Below are positions 26,538 through 35,449 of a stretch of 64,000 nucleotides of DNA, in pieces. The stretch covers positions 62,001-126,000 of the forward strand of contig CAYRNY010000007.1 of NCBI GenBank assembly GCA_964425755.1. Direction: 5' to 3'. The translations under genes and the position numbers were made by a program. Origin of the DNA: CAYRNY01 sp964425755 (GTDB lineage: Bacteria > Chloroflexota > Anaerolineae > Aggregatilineales > Aggregatilineaceae). Each line of letters starts with the position of its first letter. The stretch's first letter is position 1. The notes beneath the pieces are model-generated. The model worked only from the letters and a program-made list of their open reading frames with translations. It was not told the origin of the DNA and searched no databases.

Positions 26538-27587
26538 TTAACCTGTGCCGCGATCCCGCCCCGCGTAGCCGTCGAGGATCGCGTCCAGATCGCCCGCGAT
26601 CTCCAGCCCGCCAAAACGCCCGGTATCCGCGAGGACCACGTCCCCGTCGTCCGCGACCAGTTGCACCGCGATCCGCGCGGTCATGCTCTCGACGATGCGG
26701 GCGACCATCGCCCCGCGATCCGGCGCGTGCAGCAGGCCGCCTTCTGCGCGCTCGGCGTCGATGTGCAGCCGGTAGCCCCGGCGGTCCGGGCCGGTCGTGC
26801 CGTGCAGCACCCATTGGACGTGCGTGTCGGTCAGCGCCAGGCGTTCGATCCGCGCGCCCGTGTACGTGGCGAAGCGGTACAGCGTCCCATCACACCACAG
26901 GCCAACGATGAACCCGCGAAACGCGCGCGACAGCCAGGGGATCAACGCCACCGACGCGGTCAGGCTGATCCCGGGGCGGCTGAAGTGATTGGTCTGCATC
27001 CAGATGTAGCCACGCGGGAACGCCGCGCCCCAGTCTTTCTCGATGTAGCCGCGTCCGCCGCCAAAGTCCACCGCCGCGCCGCCGATGCGCAGCGCGCCCT
27101 GAATCGCGTGGTCGAAGCCCAACACGCCGTGATAACACTCCATGAACGGCACCAACCCGTACCAGCCCATGATCCCCGGCGAAAGCGCGCGCACCGGCCA
27201 GCCCTGCACCCCGTCAAAACGCAGCTCGCCGCCCAGCGTGCCTAATGTCCCCGTGGCCTGGGTGCCATCCCGCGCGGCGTCGATATCCAGCGCGATCCGG
27301 TCCAGCGCAAAGCGGTTCGGGCCGACGCGCACGTCGAACACATCCCGCGCCGCCGCAAACTGGCCGGCCGGGTAGCGGTGGTACGCCGAGGTCCCGGTCA
27401 CGCCGTCCAGCACCTGCACAAACGCGTGGGTTTCGGCAGGATCGGCGTGCTTGAAGATGCCGGGGATGATCGCGTAACGGTGCTGCGTGGTGGCATCCAC
27501 GAGCTTGTAATACCAGCCTTCAAAATACGGCGCGGCTTTAGCGTGCCCGTGATATACCGCAGGCCGCCAGATCGAGCGTAAGGACAT
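26538..27587 (-). CDS. Tocopherol-cyclase-like protein
   Basis: A 349-aa protein matching the tocopherol cyclase family pattern (YFEGWYYKLVDATTQHRYAIIPGI near residues 21-45, GYIEKDWGAAFPRGYIWMQTNHF near 182-204). Homologues in cyanobacteria and plants cyclise phytylquinols to tocopherols; members in heterotrophic bacteria are uncharacterised and may bind other lipids. No signal peptide or TM helix. The downstream neighbour is a membrane zincin 9 nt away. I infer a lipid or quinol-binding role without a specific reaction. Confidence 0.75.
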   Translation of the reverse strand: MSLRSIWRPAVYHGHAKAAPYFEGWYYKLVDATTQHRYAIIPGIFKHADPAETHAFVQVLDGVTGTSAYHRYPAGQFAAARDVFDVRVGPNRFALDRIALDIDAARDGTQATGTLGTLGGELRFDGVQGWPVRALSPGIMGWYGLVPFMECYHGVLGFDHAIQGALRIGGAAVDFGGGRGYIEKDWGAAFPRGYIWMQTNHFSRPGISLTASVALIPWLSRAFRGFIVGLWCDGTLYRFATYTGARIERLALTDTHVQWVLHGTTGPDRRGYRLHIDAERAEGGLLHAPDRGAMVARIVESMTARIAVQLVADDGDVVLADTGRFGGLEIAGDLDAILDGYAGRDRGTG

Positions 27588-27711
27588 GGGCGCTGCCTTC
27601 CTGAACGCGGTGTATCTACGTTAATATTAGGGGTGTTGCGAACGCATGGCAATTCACCGGCACAGCGGCGCTGCCCGGCGATGCAACCGTGAGGAAACGC
27701 GTTACAGCAGG

Positions 27712-28116
27712 TTAGTGCGGTCTGGCAGGCGCGCGGAAGAAGATCGCGATAAGCAACGTGCCCAGGCTCAGATGGTCCCCGTTGGCGACCACGTATTCGC
27801 GCCCCGGTTCGAGCCGCTCGCCGTTCAAGAAAGTGCCGTTGGTGCTGCCCAGGTCGGTGACCGTCAGGTGATCCCCTTGCCGGCGCAAGAGACAATGCCG
27901 GCGCGAGACGCCGCTTTTGTGCGCTTCAAAGCGTGTGAGGTCGACGCCTTCCGTCGTCTTGAGCGTGATGTCCCGGCCCAGAACAACCTGGTTCCGGACG
28001 GGCGTCTGGATGCAGGCGCTGGAAGGGAACAGCCGCAGCAAGATACCCTCGTCCGGCGCAAAGTGGACACGATGGCGTTGGATTGGCAGGTTGATCGGGT
28101 TTACGTCGTGCGTCAT
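27712..28116 (-). CDS. FHA-domain protein, 134 aa
   Basis: A small protein made almost entirely of one forkhead-associated domain that binds phosphothreonine peptides. Key residues are visible: QVVLGRD (43-49), SGVSRRHCLLRR (about 68-79) with the conserved Ser-Arg-x-His, and TDLGSTNGTFLNGERL (about 87-102) with the Asn that reads the phosphopeptide. It is one of at least three FHA proteins in the window and could be a soluble reader of the Ser/Thr kinase encoded at 38.4 kb. Own promoter about 70 nt upstream. Confidence 0.86.
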   Translation of the reverse strand: MTHDVNPINLPIQRHRVHFAPDEGILLRLFPSSACIQTPVRNQVVLGRDITLKTTEGVDLTRFEAHKSGVSRRHCLLRRQGDHLTVTDLGSTNGTFLNGERLEPGREYVVANGDHLSLGTLLIAIFFRAPARPH

Positions 28117-28181
28117 GCAGACCCTTGCCCATTTCGCTACGGCGCGGGCGCCGCGCGAAAATCAGCCATTGACTCACGACA

Positions 28182-28210
28182 ATGTTACACTTAACGAGAA
28201 ACAAACTCAA
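28182..28210 (-). promoter_or_regulatory. Promoter of the small FHA gene
   Basis: Minus-strand TTGAGT (28205-28210) and TAACAT (28182-28187) with a 17-nt spacer, leaving a leader of about 60 nt. Confidence 0.55.
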
Positions 28211-28300
28211 GCGTTGTGCTACGGCGGCGGCGTGTTTTTTTACAAAACCTAACAATCCGGACGTGGCGCGCCAGACCACCAGTAAACCGGCCTGGGCGCG

Positions 28301-29296
28301 TTACGCCCTCAGCTCGACCACGTCCCCATCGTGCAGCACGTGGTCACGCCCGACCTGCTGCCCGTCGTAGACCCCTTCGCCCCACACCCGCGCGGACTTC
28401 AAGCTCTCGACAAAGTCCTTGTGGACCTTCGCGGCGAAGGTTTCCACCGTGCCGCCGCGTTTCATCACGAACGGCGCGTCGAAGTTCGGCTCCTTGCCGG
28501 GCGGCTTGGAGTACACGCGCACGATATCCAGGCGCTCGAACACGGCCTGTTTGAACGCGTCGAGATTGCGCCCGGTCTGCGCCGATAGCGGCAGCAAGGG
28601 GCACGGCTGTTCGCCCAGCAGCTCGCACAACACCGCGTAATCCTCATCCAGCGACGCGTCATCCGTCTTGTTGACCAGGACGATCACCGGCTTGAAACTG
28701 AAGCGGTGATGCTGGTCGGCGGGATAGTCGGCGCGATATGTGTCGGGTAGTATGCGGTGCTCGCGCATCAGGTCCAGCGAGGCCTCAAGCTGCTCGATCG
28801 GGAACGCCTGCAGATCGATCACCAGGCAGACCAGGTCCGACAGGCGCATCAGGTGCATCAACTGCGGCTCCTCGAACTCGGCGCTCAGCGGTGGCGTGTC
28901 GATAAGCTGGAACTGGATGTTTTCGTACGGCATCATGCCCGGCACCGGCAGCGCGGTGCTGAACGGGTACTCACCGATCTGTACCTCGGCGTTGGTCAGC
29001 GCGCCCACCAGCGAAGACTTGCCGACGTTAGGCGGCCCGACCACCGCGACCTGCCCTGCGCCCTCGCGTTCGATCTGAAACGGCGAGGCGTGGCGGCTGC
29101 CCCCCTTGCGCGTGGCGGAGGCGTCCTTGAGTTTGGAGAGCTTGCGGCGCAGGTCGGCGCGCAGTTTGTCCGTGCCCTTGTGCTTGGGGATCACGCTGAG
29201 CATTTCTTCGAGATACATGATCTTCTCCGGTATCTCCGTCGCCGCGCGATACCGCTCCTCGATCTTGCTGTATTCCGGCGGAAGATTGGTAGGCAT
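28301..29296 (-). CDS. DRG/Obg-like GTPase with TGS domain
   Basis: A 331-aa translation-factor-type GTPase resembling the archaeal/eukaryotic DRG group. An N-terminal helical region (about 1-75) precedes the G domain: G1 GPPNVGKSS (87-95), G3 DTPP (133-136), G4 NKTD (near 208), and G5-like LSAQTG. The last 70 residues (VRVYSKPPGKEPNFD, ETFAAKVHKDFVESLKSARVWG) form a TGS domain that binds RNA or ribosomes. Likely role in ribosome function or stress. The ATG at 29296 is chosen because the protein then begins like family members; the longer frame adds 16 unsupported residues. Confidence 0.87.
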   Translation of the reverse strand: MPTNLPPEYSKIEERYRAATEIPEKIMYLEEMLSVIPKHKGTDKLRADLRRKLSKLKDASATRKGGSRHASPFQIEREGAGQVAVVGPPNVGKSSLVGALTNAEVQIGEYPFSTALPVPGMMPYENIQFQLIDTPPLSAEFEEPQLMHLMRLSDLVCLVIDLQAFPIEQLEASLDLMREHRILPDTYRADYPADQHHRFSFKPVIVLVNKTDDASLDEDYAVLCELLGEQPCPLLPLSAQTGRNLDAFKQAVFERLDIVRVYSKPPGKEPNFDAPFVMKRGGTVETFAAKVHKDFVESLKSARVWGEGVYDGQQVGRDHVLHDGDVVELRA

Positions 29297-29436
29297 GGTG
29301 CTCTCGCTTTCTGATGCGTCCGTCCGGCGTGCAGACGGCAGCATGACTCGCTTGCTACTCTAATTTTAGGGTCAGCGCGGGCCAAAAACAATCCTGGCAG
29401 CCGGAATCAGGACGCACGCTCCCAGCATCGCAACGC

Positions 29437-30081
29437 TCACGCCTCTAGCGCGAGCACCTGCTCAACCGCGATCGCGTGCAGCCCGGCGCAGACCAGCGCC
29501 GCCTTGCCGACGCGCTCCGCCGGGCCGATGCCAACACAGCGCATCCCCGCCGCCAACGCCGCTTCAACCCCCGCCTCGGCGTCCTCAAACACGACGCACC
29601 GCGTGACCGGCGCGTTGCATCCACCCGCCGCCCAGACGAACAGGTCCAGCGCGGGTTTGGAGTTGACGACCGAATGCCCGTCACCGATCACGTCGAACAG
29701 GTCCGTGATCTGCAACCCTTCAAGCACCGCGCGCGCGTTGCGGCTGGCCGACGCCAGCCCGATCGCGATCCCGGCCTCTCGCGCCGCGTGCAGGAATTCC
29801 CGCGCGCCGGGCAGCGTGTCGCCGGGCGTCATCTGCTGCAGGAAGTCGCGGTAATAGTCGTTCTTGCGCGCCATCCATGCCTGGGCGGTGGCTTCGGGGA
29901 CGGGGCGGCCTTTCAGCAGGCGGCGCAAGCTCTCCCGGCGCGAAACCCCGCGCAATTGCTCGTTGTCCTCGCGTGTGAAAGGCAGCCCTTCCTCGTCGGC
30001 CAGCCGCTTCCAGGCGCGGTAATGGTATTCGGCGGTGTCGGTGATGACGCCATCCAGATCGAAAATGAACGCTTCCGTCAT
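29437..30081 (-). CDS. HAD-superfamily beta-phosphoglucomutase-like phosphatase
   Basis: A 214-aa HAD subfamily I protein. Motif I is FIFDLDGVITDTAEYHYRAW (nucleophile D8, acid/base D10), motif II ASAS in IGLASASRNARAV, motif III Lys in NSKPALDLF and motif IV EDAEAGVEAALAAGM. The cap residues EYHYRAWK and LRGVSRRESL are as in beta-phosphoglucomutases, which interconvert beta-glucose 1- and 6-phosphate using bound glucose 1,6-bisphosphate. A simple sugar-phosphate phosphatase role is the alternative. Confidence 0.87.
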   Translation of the reverse strand: MTEAFIFDLDGVITDTAEYHYRAWKRLADEEGLPFTREDNEQLRGVSRRESLRRLLKGRPVPEATAQAWMARKNDYYRDFLQQMTPGDTLPGAREFLHAAREAGIAIGLASASRNARAVLEGLQITDLFDVIGDGHSVVNSKPALDLFVWAAGGCNAPVTRCVVFEDAEAGVEAALAAGMRCVGIGPAERVGKAALVCAGLHAIAVEQVLALEA

Positions 30082-30161
30082 GCAGTTCTCCCTTATCTAA
30101 ACCGTTGTTTGGCGTGCGTGCAGGCTGATTATACCGGACCCACACGTTACCGAAGGCGTGG

Positions 30162-30195
30162 CACAAACAAACAGGCTCCTCAAACGGGAGCCTGT
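30162..30195 (-). terminator. Terminator of the EccC operon
   Basis: ACAGGCTCC (30171-30179) and GGAGCCTGT (30187-30195) form a 9-bp stem followed on the minus strand by TTTGTTTG. It lies about 40 nt after the stop of the FHA/ubiquitin-fold gene and closes the eccC-like operon. Confidence 0.8.
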
Positions 30196-30234
30196 GTACT
30201 TCAAGCAGGCCGGGATGCACCCGGCGGCACGCGG

Positions 30235-30873
30235 TCAGGTCCGGTCGGGCTCGAAGACGAGATCGAACTTGCCGGTGCGGATCGTGTCACCGGCTTCGAG
30301 CGCGCGTTTCTCCCCGACCGTCAGTTCTTCGCCGTTGAGGAAGGTCGGATTCTTGTCGGAAAGCGCCTCGACGTAATAGCGCCCGTCGCGCGTGGTGATC
30401 TGCGCGTGCTGGCGCGAGACGGTGCGCCCTTCCGGCAGGTTGCCCAGGTTGACCGCCAGCGCTTCGGCACTCTGTGGATTGCGCGACCCGGCGCGCCCGA
30501 TGATCGCGGGCTGCCAGCGGATCGGGAATTCGTGCCCGGTGGCCGCCTCGCGCAGGATCATGCGCCGCGCCCCGGCGATGCCCTGGAAGTACTGCCCCCC
30601 GCGCGCGACGATCTGCTGGCTGAGGCGCAACCGCTCGCGCTCGAAGACCAGCTCGCTGCCGGTCTGCGCGCCGAGTTCTTCCAGCGTCTTGTCGCCATCC
30701 AGCGCGCGGTCGCCGTTCTTGAAGCGGATCACGTAGCTGCCTTCCGGCAGGTTGAACTCCTGCCGGACCTCTTCGATCAGCGTGCGGACCGTGACGTTTT
30801 TTCGCACGGACGCTTCCTGATCGGTCTCGTCGTCGAACAACTCTGAGGAAATCGTAAGGATGTAGCGTTCCAT
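30235..30873 (-). CDS. YukD/EsaB-like ubiquitin-fold domain fused to FHA
   Basis: A 212-aa two-domain cytoplasmic protein. Residues 1-80 (ERYILTISSELFDDE, VRTLIEEVRQEFNLPEGSYV, DRALDGDKTLEELGAQTGSEL) have the beta-grasp pattern of YukD/EsaB, the ubiquitin-like accessory protein of type VII secretion. Residues about 100-210 are an FHA domain: AIIGRAGSRNPQ, RTVSRQHAQITTRDGRYYVE, KNPTFLNGEEL. In Firmicutes EsaB and the FHA domains (on EssC) are on separate proteins; here they are joined. It begins 18 nt after the ATPase gene in the same operon. It probably brings phosphothreonine recognition to the secretion motor. Confidence 0.8.
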   Translation of the reverse strand: MERYILTISSELFDDETDQEASVRKNVTVRTLIEEVRQEFNLPEGSYVIRFKNGDRALDGDKTLEELGAQTGSELVFERERLRLSQQIVARGGQYFQGIAGARRMILREAATGHEFPIRWQPAIIGRAGSRNPQSAEALAVNLGNLPEGRTVSRQHAQITTRDGRYYVEALSDKNPTFLNGEELTVGEKRALEAGDTIRTGKFDLVFEPDRT

Positions 30874-30891
30874 GTGTCGCTCCCGTGCGCC

Positions 30892-33800
30892 TTACCTGGC
30901 CTGTGCGCGTGACGTTTCCACTGCCGCGCCGGTTTCTTCGCTCTCGGCATCGTCACCGGGTTCGGGTTCCGGCTCCGGCGGCGGGTTGAGCGTGATCCAC
31001 CACTGCGCGCGGTCCGGGTAACGCGCCACGATGTCGCGCACCCACGCATCGAGCGAGCCTTCGACATCGCTTTCATCGTGCGGCAGCCCGGTCTGGATCA
31101 GCGCGAGCCGCCCCGCCTTGACGATATAGCCGCGTCCGGGCGGGAATTCCTCTTGGCCGCCGCCGCCGCGCACGCGCCCGCCGAGCGCGCTCACCGAATC
31201 TGACGCGTCCAGCCCCAGGCCGTAACGCGGCGCGACAACCTGCTTCATCAGGTCGTCCATCGAGCGCATGATGCCCGTCGAGCCGCACATCACGAAGTGC
31301 AACCCTTCCGGGCCGTACTTACGCGCCATCTCCGCCAGGTCCTTATATTCCTGGGCGCGCGTGGGCGAGCCGACCACGTTGGTGAAGTCGTCATAGTTGT
31401 CCGCAACGAAGAAGATCGCCGGGCGCGACCCATCAGCGGGCCGCTCCGTGAACTCGTACGCCAGCTTCTCGATCACGGCGTCCAGCTCGTCCTTCTCCGC
31501 GACGGTGTCCAACACGTGCGGCAGGTCACCCAGAGTGTGCTCGCCGCCGTACTTGAAGAACCGCTGCTGGAAGTCCACCAGCACCAGCGCCACCTGCGCC
31601 GGATCGTAACAGTGCGCCAGCGACAGCACCCACGAACGGAGCGTGGTGGTCTTGCCGCTCAACGGCGGGCCGGTCACGACGAAATGCGGGCCACGCTGCT
31701 GCAGGTCCAGTTGGGCCGGTTGCAGGTCCAGGTCTTCGACGCCCAGCGTCACCAGGACTTTGTCCCCGCCCTGGCCCAGCGGCGGCAGGACGCTGCGCAT
31801 CGGGATCAGTGCGCGCAGCACGTCGATCCCCTGCGGGCGCTCGCCGGTCCAGGCGCGGTCCATCACGCGGGCGAGCAGCTCCAGCTTGGCGGTGTCGTCC
31901 ACCCCTTCGGCCTCGTCTTCCGCCGTGACGCTGGCGGGCAGCGCGGTCTGGAATTCCAGCGGCGCGCGTTCGACCGCCACGTAGCCGCGCCCCTCGATAT
32001 CGTCCACGCCCGGCACGCCGCGCCCGACAATGTTCGCGTATTCCGCCGCGTCGGCCAGCTTGAGCGCGATCCGCTCGGTGATCAGGCTGAACAGCTTGCC
32101 GGGGATCGCGCTGGACTGCTCGGCGGTCAGCACGAGATGCACGCCGTAGGCGCGGCCCTCGCGCGCGATGCCGAGCAACTGCGGGATCAGGTTCTCGTAG
32201 TTCTCCTTGAACTCCGCGAAGTTGTCGATCACCAGCAGGATCGCGGGCAGGATCGCGCCGGGATGGTTGGCGTTGTACGTGCTCAGGCTGTCGGCGCGGG
32301 CCTGGCTCAGCAGCGTGTTGCGCTCGTCAAGCGTGCGCTCCAGCTTGCGCAGCAGGCGTTCGACGCGCTCTTCCTCGGATGGCGTGATCGACGCGCCGCG
32401 ATGCGGCAGCGCTTCCAACACGTCCAGGCCGCGCCCGCCGAAGTCCAGCATGTAGATGTGCAGTTCGTCCGGCGAATGGGTCGCCGCGAGACTGGTGATC
32501 AGCGTGCGTAGGAACGTTGTCTTGCCCCAGCCGGACGCGCCGAACACCGCCGCGTGGCCGCGCGTGAGGTCCAGGACAAACGGGAGCTGCTCCGCGCGGA
32601 TGGGCCGGTCGATCAGGCCGACGGGGGCGCGCAACGCGTCTTCATGCCAGTCGACGCCCGGCCAGCCGCCCTCGCCGCGCAGCCACGCGCGCACCGCCGG
32701 GTTCAGCGGCAGCAGCGGGTTACGCTCCACCTCGTCGCCGAGGTATTCGGCGTCAAGCGGCAGCGTTGCGGGCAACGGGTCGGGCCAGGGTTTGTGCTGC
32801 TTGACGACATCCTCGTTTTCCTGCGCCAGGCGGTGCATGATCTCGACCAGCACGTCGGAGAGCGCGGGCGCTTCTTCCAGCGGCCCGGCGCGGCGTGCTT
32901 GCGCGTCCGCCTGCGGGCGGTTGAGCCAGATCACGGGCGGGTCAGTGTCGATCTCCGGCCCGCTGTAGGGGCCGCCGGCCCGCGCGACCTGGATCAGTTC
33001 GAGGTTTTCATTGCCCACCTGCACGTAAGCCCGGCCAGGGATATTCGGCGGCAGGAACGCCGCATCCGACCGGCGCAACAACTCGCGGCTGTCCTCCATC
33101 GTCTCGACGCGCAGGCAGATGCGGAACTTCATGTTGGCACGCATCTGGTCGGTGACGGCACCGGCAGGGCGCTGCGTCGCGGTGATCAGCGTCACGCCGA
33201 GCGCGCGGCCCAGGCGCGTGATGCTGTCAAGCTGCGCCTTGAACTCCGGGTTTTCCTTCACCATTTCGGCGAACTCGTCCACGATGATGAACAGGAACGG
33301 GAACGGCTCGCGCGTTTCGTGCAGCCCCTTCTGGCGGTAATGCACGATGTGCTTGACGTTGGTATCCGCGATCAGCTTGGAGCGCCGGTTCAGCTCGGAG
33401 CGCAGCGCGGTGAACGTGCGCACGCCCGCGTTGCCCTGCAGGTTGGTCACGATGTCGACCACGTGCGGCAGGTTGACGAACGGGTCGAACGCCGCACCGC
33501 CTTTATAGTCCACCAGCACGAAGTTGATCACGCTCGGGTCGTACTTCAGCGCCATGCCGATGATCAGCGTCAGCAGCAGTTCGGATTTGCCGGAGCCGGT
33601 CGTGCCCGCGATCATGCCGTGCACGCCGTCGCCGTTCGCCGCGAAGTACAGCGAGCGCACCTTGTTCGCGGGCATCAAGCCGATCGGCGCGCTGAGCCAT
33701 TCGGCATGTTCGGGCCTGCGGCTGCGGCGCCAGTTGTCGACGATCGGGTAATCCTCGACGGTCGCCGCGTCGCTCAGTTCCAGCAGGTTCACCGACCGCG

Positions 33801-35160
33801 CGAGGTCCGCGCCGAAGGTGGTGCGCACGGCCAGCGGCGCGAGCTTGCGCGCGAAGTCCTGCTCGGCACGCACCGCGTCGAGCAGGTCCGCCTGCCCGAC
33901 CAGGCGCAGCGTGTTGACGCCGATCTCGGCATAGCGGAACGCGACGTGATCGTCGAGCGCGTCGATCTCGATCACGGCCTTGCACTCGCTGGGGATCATG
34001 ACGCGCTGCGGCACCAGGAAGAGGATCGACGCGCCCAGGCGCGGCCCCTGCTGCAACAGGATCGTCACCGACGCTTCCGCCTGCACCTCGTTCAGCGGCG
34101 AGTCCTCGCCCTGCTGCCCCAACCCGTCCACGATCACCAGCAGGTGCGGCAGCGTCGGATCGCTGCTCGCGTCTTTGTCGGCCAGCCGGAGCTGGCGGCG
34201 TTCGAGCTCGACCTGCAAGTCATCCCAGAACCGGCGCACGCGGTCCGGCTCAAAGCACAACTGGTCGCCCGTGCCCTGGGCCTCGCGCGAGGTGTTGGTG
34301 TGCGGCAGCCACTTGGCCCAATCCCATTGCGGTTCGGCAGCGGGCGGCCCGACCACGTACAGCCGCGCGTCGGTCGGCGCGTGGAAGGCGGTGTAGTGCG
34401 CCAGCATCGCGCGCACAAAATCGTAGGTCGCGCCGGTCGCCTCGCCCGCGATGCCGAGCGCGTGCCGCGCCGGGACGGACTTTTCGCCGGGGACCTCTTT
34501 CTCATCGTCTTTGGGCGCTTCCATCTCGCCCGTCATGAACCGCCGCAACGGGATCGTCACGGGAACGTCGCGCACATAACGCGAGTCCTCTTGCAGCTTG
34601 AGCGCGTCTTTGAGCTGCGGGTCCTCTTCGCCGTCAGTAACAGCCTGCAGCTTGTACAAGACCGTCGAAGGGCGCGTGCCGATCCCCAGGCGCACCGCGC
34701 CGAAGTCGCCGTCGAACGTGCGGCGCTCCCACAGCCGCAGCCCGAAGCGTTTGCTCGACCGGTCGCCGGCGATCTGCAGCACCGTGTCCGGGTCGGGATA
34801 GTTGGTCAGGTAAAACGCGCGCTGGATGTCGTGCGCGGTGGTCATGTCCTTGCGCATTTCCGCGAGCCGTTGGGCGTAGGCGCGCCGCCGTTCCCGGTCT
34901 TCGCGGCTGGTTTTGATGAACGACCAGATCGCGACCGCCGTCGAGGCGACGACGGACAGCCCCATCGGGATCAGCAGGATCATGCTGCGCCCCTGGCCGC
35001 TGGCGCTGACGATCACGTAACCGATGATCGTGATCATCGGCAGCGCGACCTGGATCAGCGACTGCGACCCGGATTCGGATGCGGGCGGGTTGGGGATGAT
35101 CACATCCTCAACCGGCAGTTCAGGTTGAATACGCGGGGGGCGGTTGGTAAATTCAGGCAT
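30892..35160 (-). CDS. EccC/EssC-like type VII secretion ATPase (three FtsK/SpoIIIE domains)
   Basis: A 1,422-aa membrane-anchored motor. Two TM helices (about 38-53 and 59-82) precede a cytoplasmic region and three P-loop domains: Walker A GTTGSGKS near 517-524, GASGWGKTT near 870, and GPPLSGKTT near 1163. Domain 1 has Walker B FIIVDEFAEM; domains 2 and 3 have IDNF and ADNY, lacking the catalytic Glu. This matches EccC/EssC, in which the first ATPase does the work and the others bind substrate. Unlike EssC it has no N-terminal FHA domains, but the next gene supplies one. It is divergent from the pseudokinase gene across 289 bp. The start has GGAG about 11 nt upstream. Confidence 0.93.
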   Translation of the reverse strand: MPEFTNRPPRIQPELPVEDVIIPNPPASESGSQSLIQVALPMITIIGYVIVSASGQGRSMILLIPMGLSVVASTAVAIWSFIKTSREDRERRRAYAQRLAEMRKDMTTAHDIQRAFYLTNYPDPDTVLQIAGDRSSKRFGLRLWERRTFDGDFGAVRLGIGTRPSTVLYKLQAVTDGEEDPQLKDALKLQEDSRYVRDVPVTIPLRRFMTGEMEAPKDDEKEVPGEKSVPARHALGIAGEATGATYDFVRAMLAHYTAFHAPTDARLYVVGPPAAEPQWDWAKWLPHTNTSREAQGTGDQLCFEPDRVRRFWDDLQVELERRQLRLADKDASSDPTLPHLLVIVDGLGQQGEDSPLNEVQAEASVTILLQQGPRLGASILFLVPQRVMIPSECKAVIEIDALDDHVAFRYAEIGVNTLRLVGQADLLDAVRAEQDFARKLAPLAVRTTFGADLARSVNLLELSDAATVEDYPIVDNWRRSRRPEHAEWLSAPIGLMPANKVRSLYFAANGDGVHGMIAGTTGSGKSELLLTLIIGMALKYDPSVINFVLVDYKGGAAFDPFVNLPHVVDIVTNLQGNAGVRTFTALRSELNRRSKLIADTNVKHIVHYRQKGLHETREPFPFLFIIVDEFAEMVKENPEFKAQLDSITRLGRALGVTLITATQRPAGAVTDQMRANMKFRICLRVETMEDSRELLRRSDAAFLPPNIPGRAYVQVGNENLELIQVARAGGPYSGPEIDTDPPVIWLNRPQADAQARRAGPLEEAPALSDVLVEIMHRLAQENEDVVKQHKPWPDPLPATLPLDAEYLGDEVERNPLLPLNPAVRAWLRGEGGWPGVDWHEDALRAPVGLIDRPIRAEQLPFVLDLTRGHAAVFGASGWGKTTFLRTLITSLAATHSPDELHIYMLDFGGRGLDVLEALPHRGASITPSEEERVERLLRKLERTLDERNTLLSQARADSLSTYNANHPGAILPAILLVIDNFAEFKENYENLIPQLLGIAREGRAYGVHLVLTAEQSSAIPGKLFSLITERIALKLADAAEYANIVGRGVPGVDDIEGRGYVAVERAPLEFQTALPASVTAEDEAEGVDDTAKLELLARVMDRAWTGERPQGIDVLRALIPMRSVLPPLGQGGDKVLVTLGVEDLDLQPAQLDLQQRGPHFVVTGPPLSGKTTTLRSWVLSLAHCYDPAQVALVLVDFQQRFFKYGGEHTLGDLPHVLDTVAEKDELDAVIEKLAYEFTERPADGSRPAIFFVADNYDDFTNVVGSPTRAQEYKDLAEMARKYGPEGLHFVMCGSTGIMRSMDDLMKQVVAPRYGLGLDASDSVSALGGRVRGGGGQEEFPPGRGYIVKAGRLALIQTGLPHDESDVEGSLDAWVRDIVARYPDRAQWWITLNPPPEPEPEPGDDAESEETGAAVETSRAQAR

Positions 35161-35321
35161 AGGACCGGTATCTCCACTGATCAGCTTGGACGTTGGCGAG
35201 CGATGTGCACCTGTGGAGCGCGATCACAAACCATCGCGGCGGTCGGTGACACCGTGCGTAATACATCACGGTACGTTGCAGCATATACCACTCGCGGCAT
35301 TGGCACAAGTGGCGCAAAAGC

Positions 35322-35352
35322 GGTTGTTGGTGGTTCGTGGTTGGTGATTGGC
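35322..35352. repeat. G/T-rich short repeat related to one at 60.0 kb
   Basis: A run built from TTGGTGG/TTGGTGATTGG units in the spacer between the ATPase and pseudokinase genes. The 11-mer TTGGTGATTGG recurs exactly at 60005-60015. No coding or obvious promoter role. Confidence 0.4.
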
Positions 35353-35376
35353 CGCCGGGCGACGGCGCGCCCGCAG

Positions 35377-35405
35377 TTGCCACAAAACACGATTTCCGTG
35401 ATAAT
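35377..35405 (+). promoter_or_regulatory. Promoter of the pseudokinase gene
   Basis: TTGCCA (35377-35382), 17-nt spacer, GATAAT (35400-35405). The leader would be about 40 nt with GGGGAGCGAG before the ATG. Confidence 0.6.
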
Positions 35406-35449
35406 GCCGTAAACCCGTCCCGTCCTGTAAGTGGGGAGCGAGTAGACCC

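Noticed and set aside
29476..30846. A 456-codon plus-strand frame across the HAD and YukD-FHA genes
   Set aside because: It spans two well-supported minus-strand genes and their terminator, and its product shows no fold-like pattern.
32554..35412. A 952-codon open frame on the plus strand opposite the EccC-like gene
   Set aside because: The sense strand encodes a clear three-ATPase protein; the antisense product is Arg/His/Gln-rich without domains, a common by-product of GC-rich codon use.
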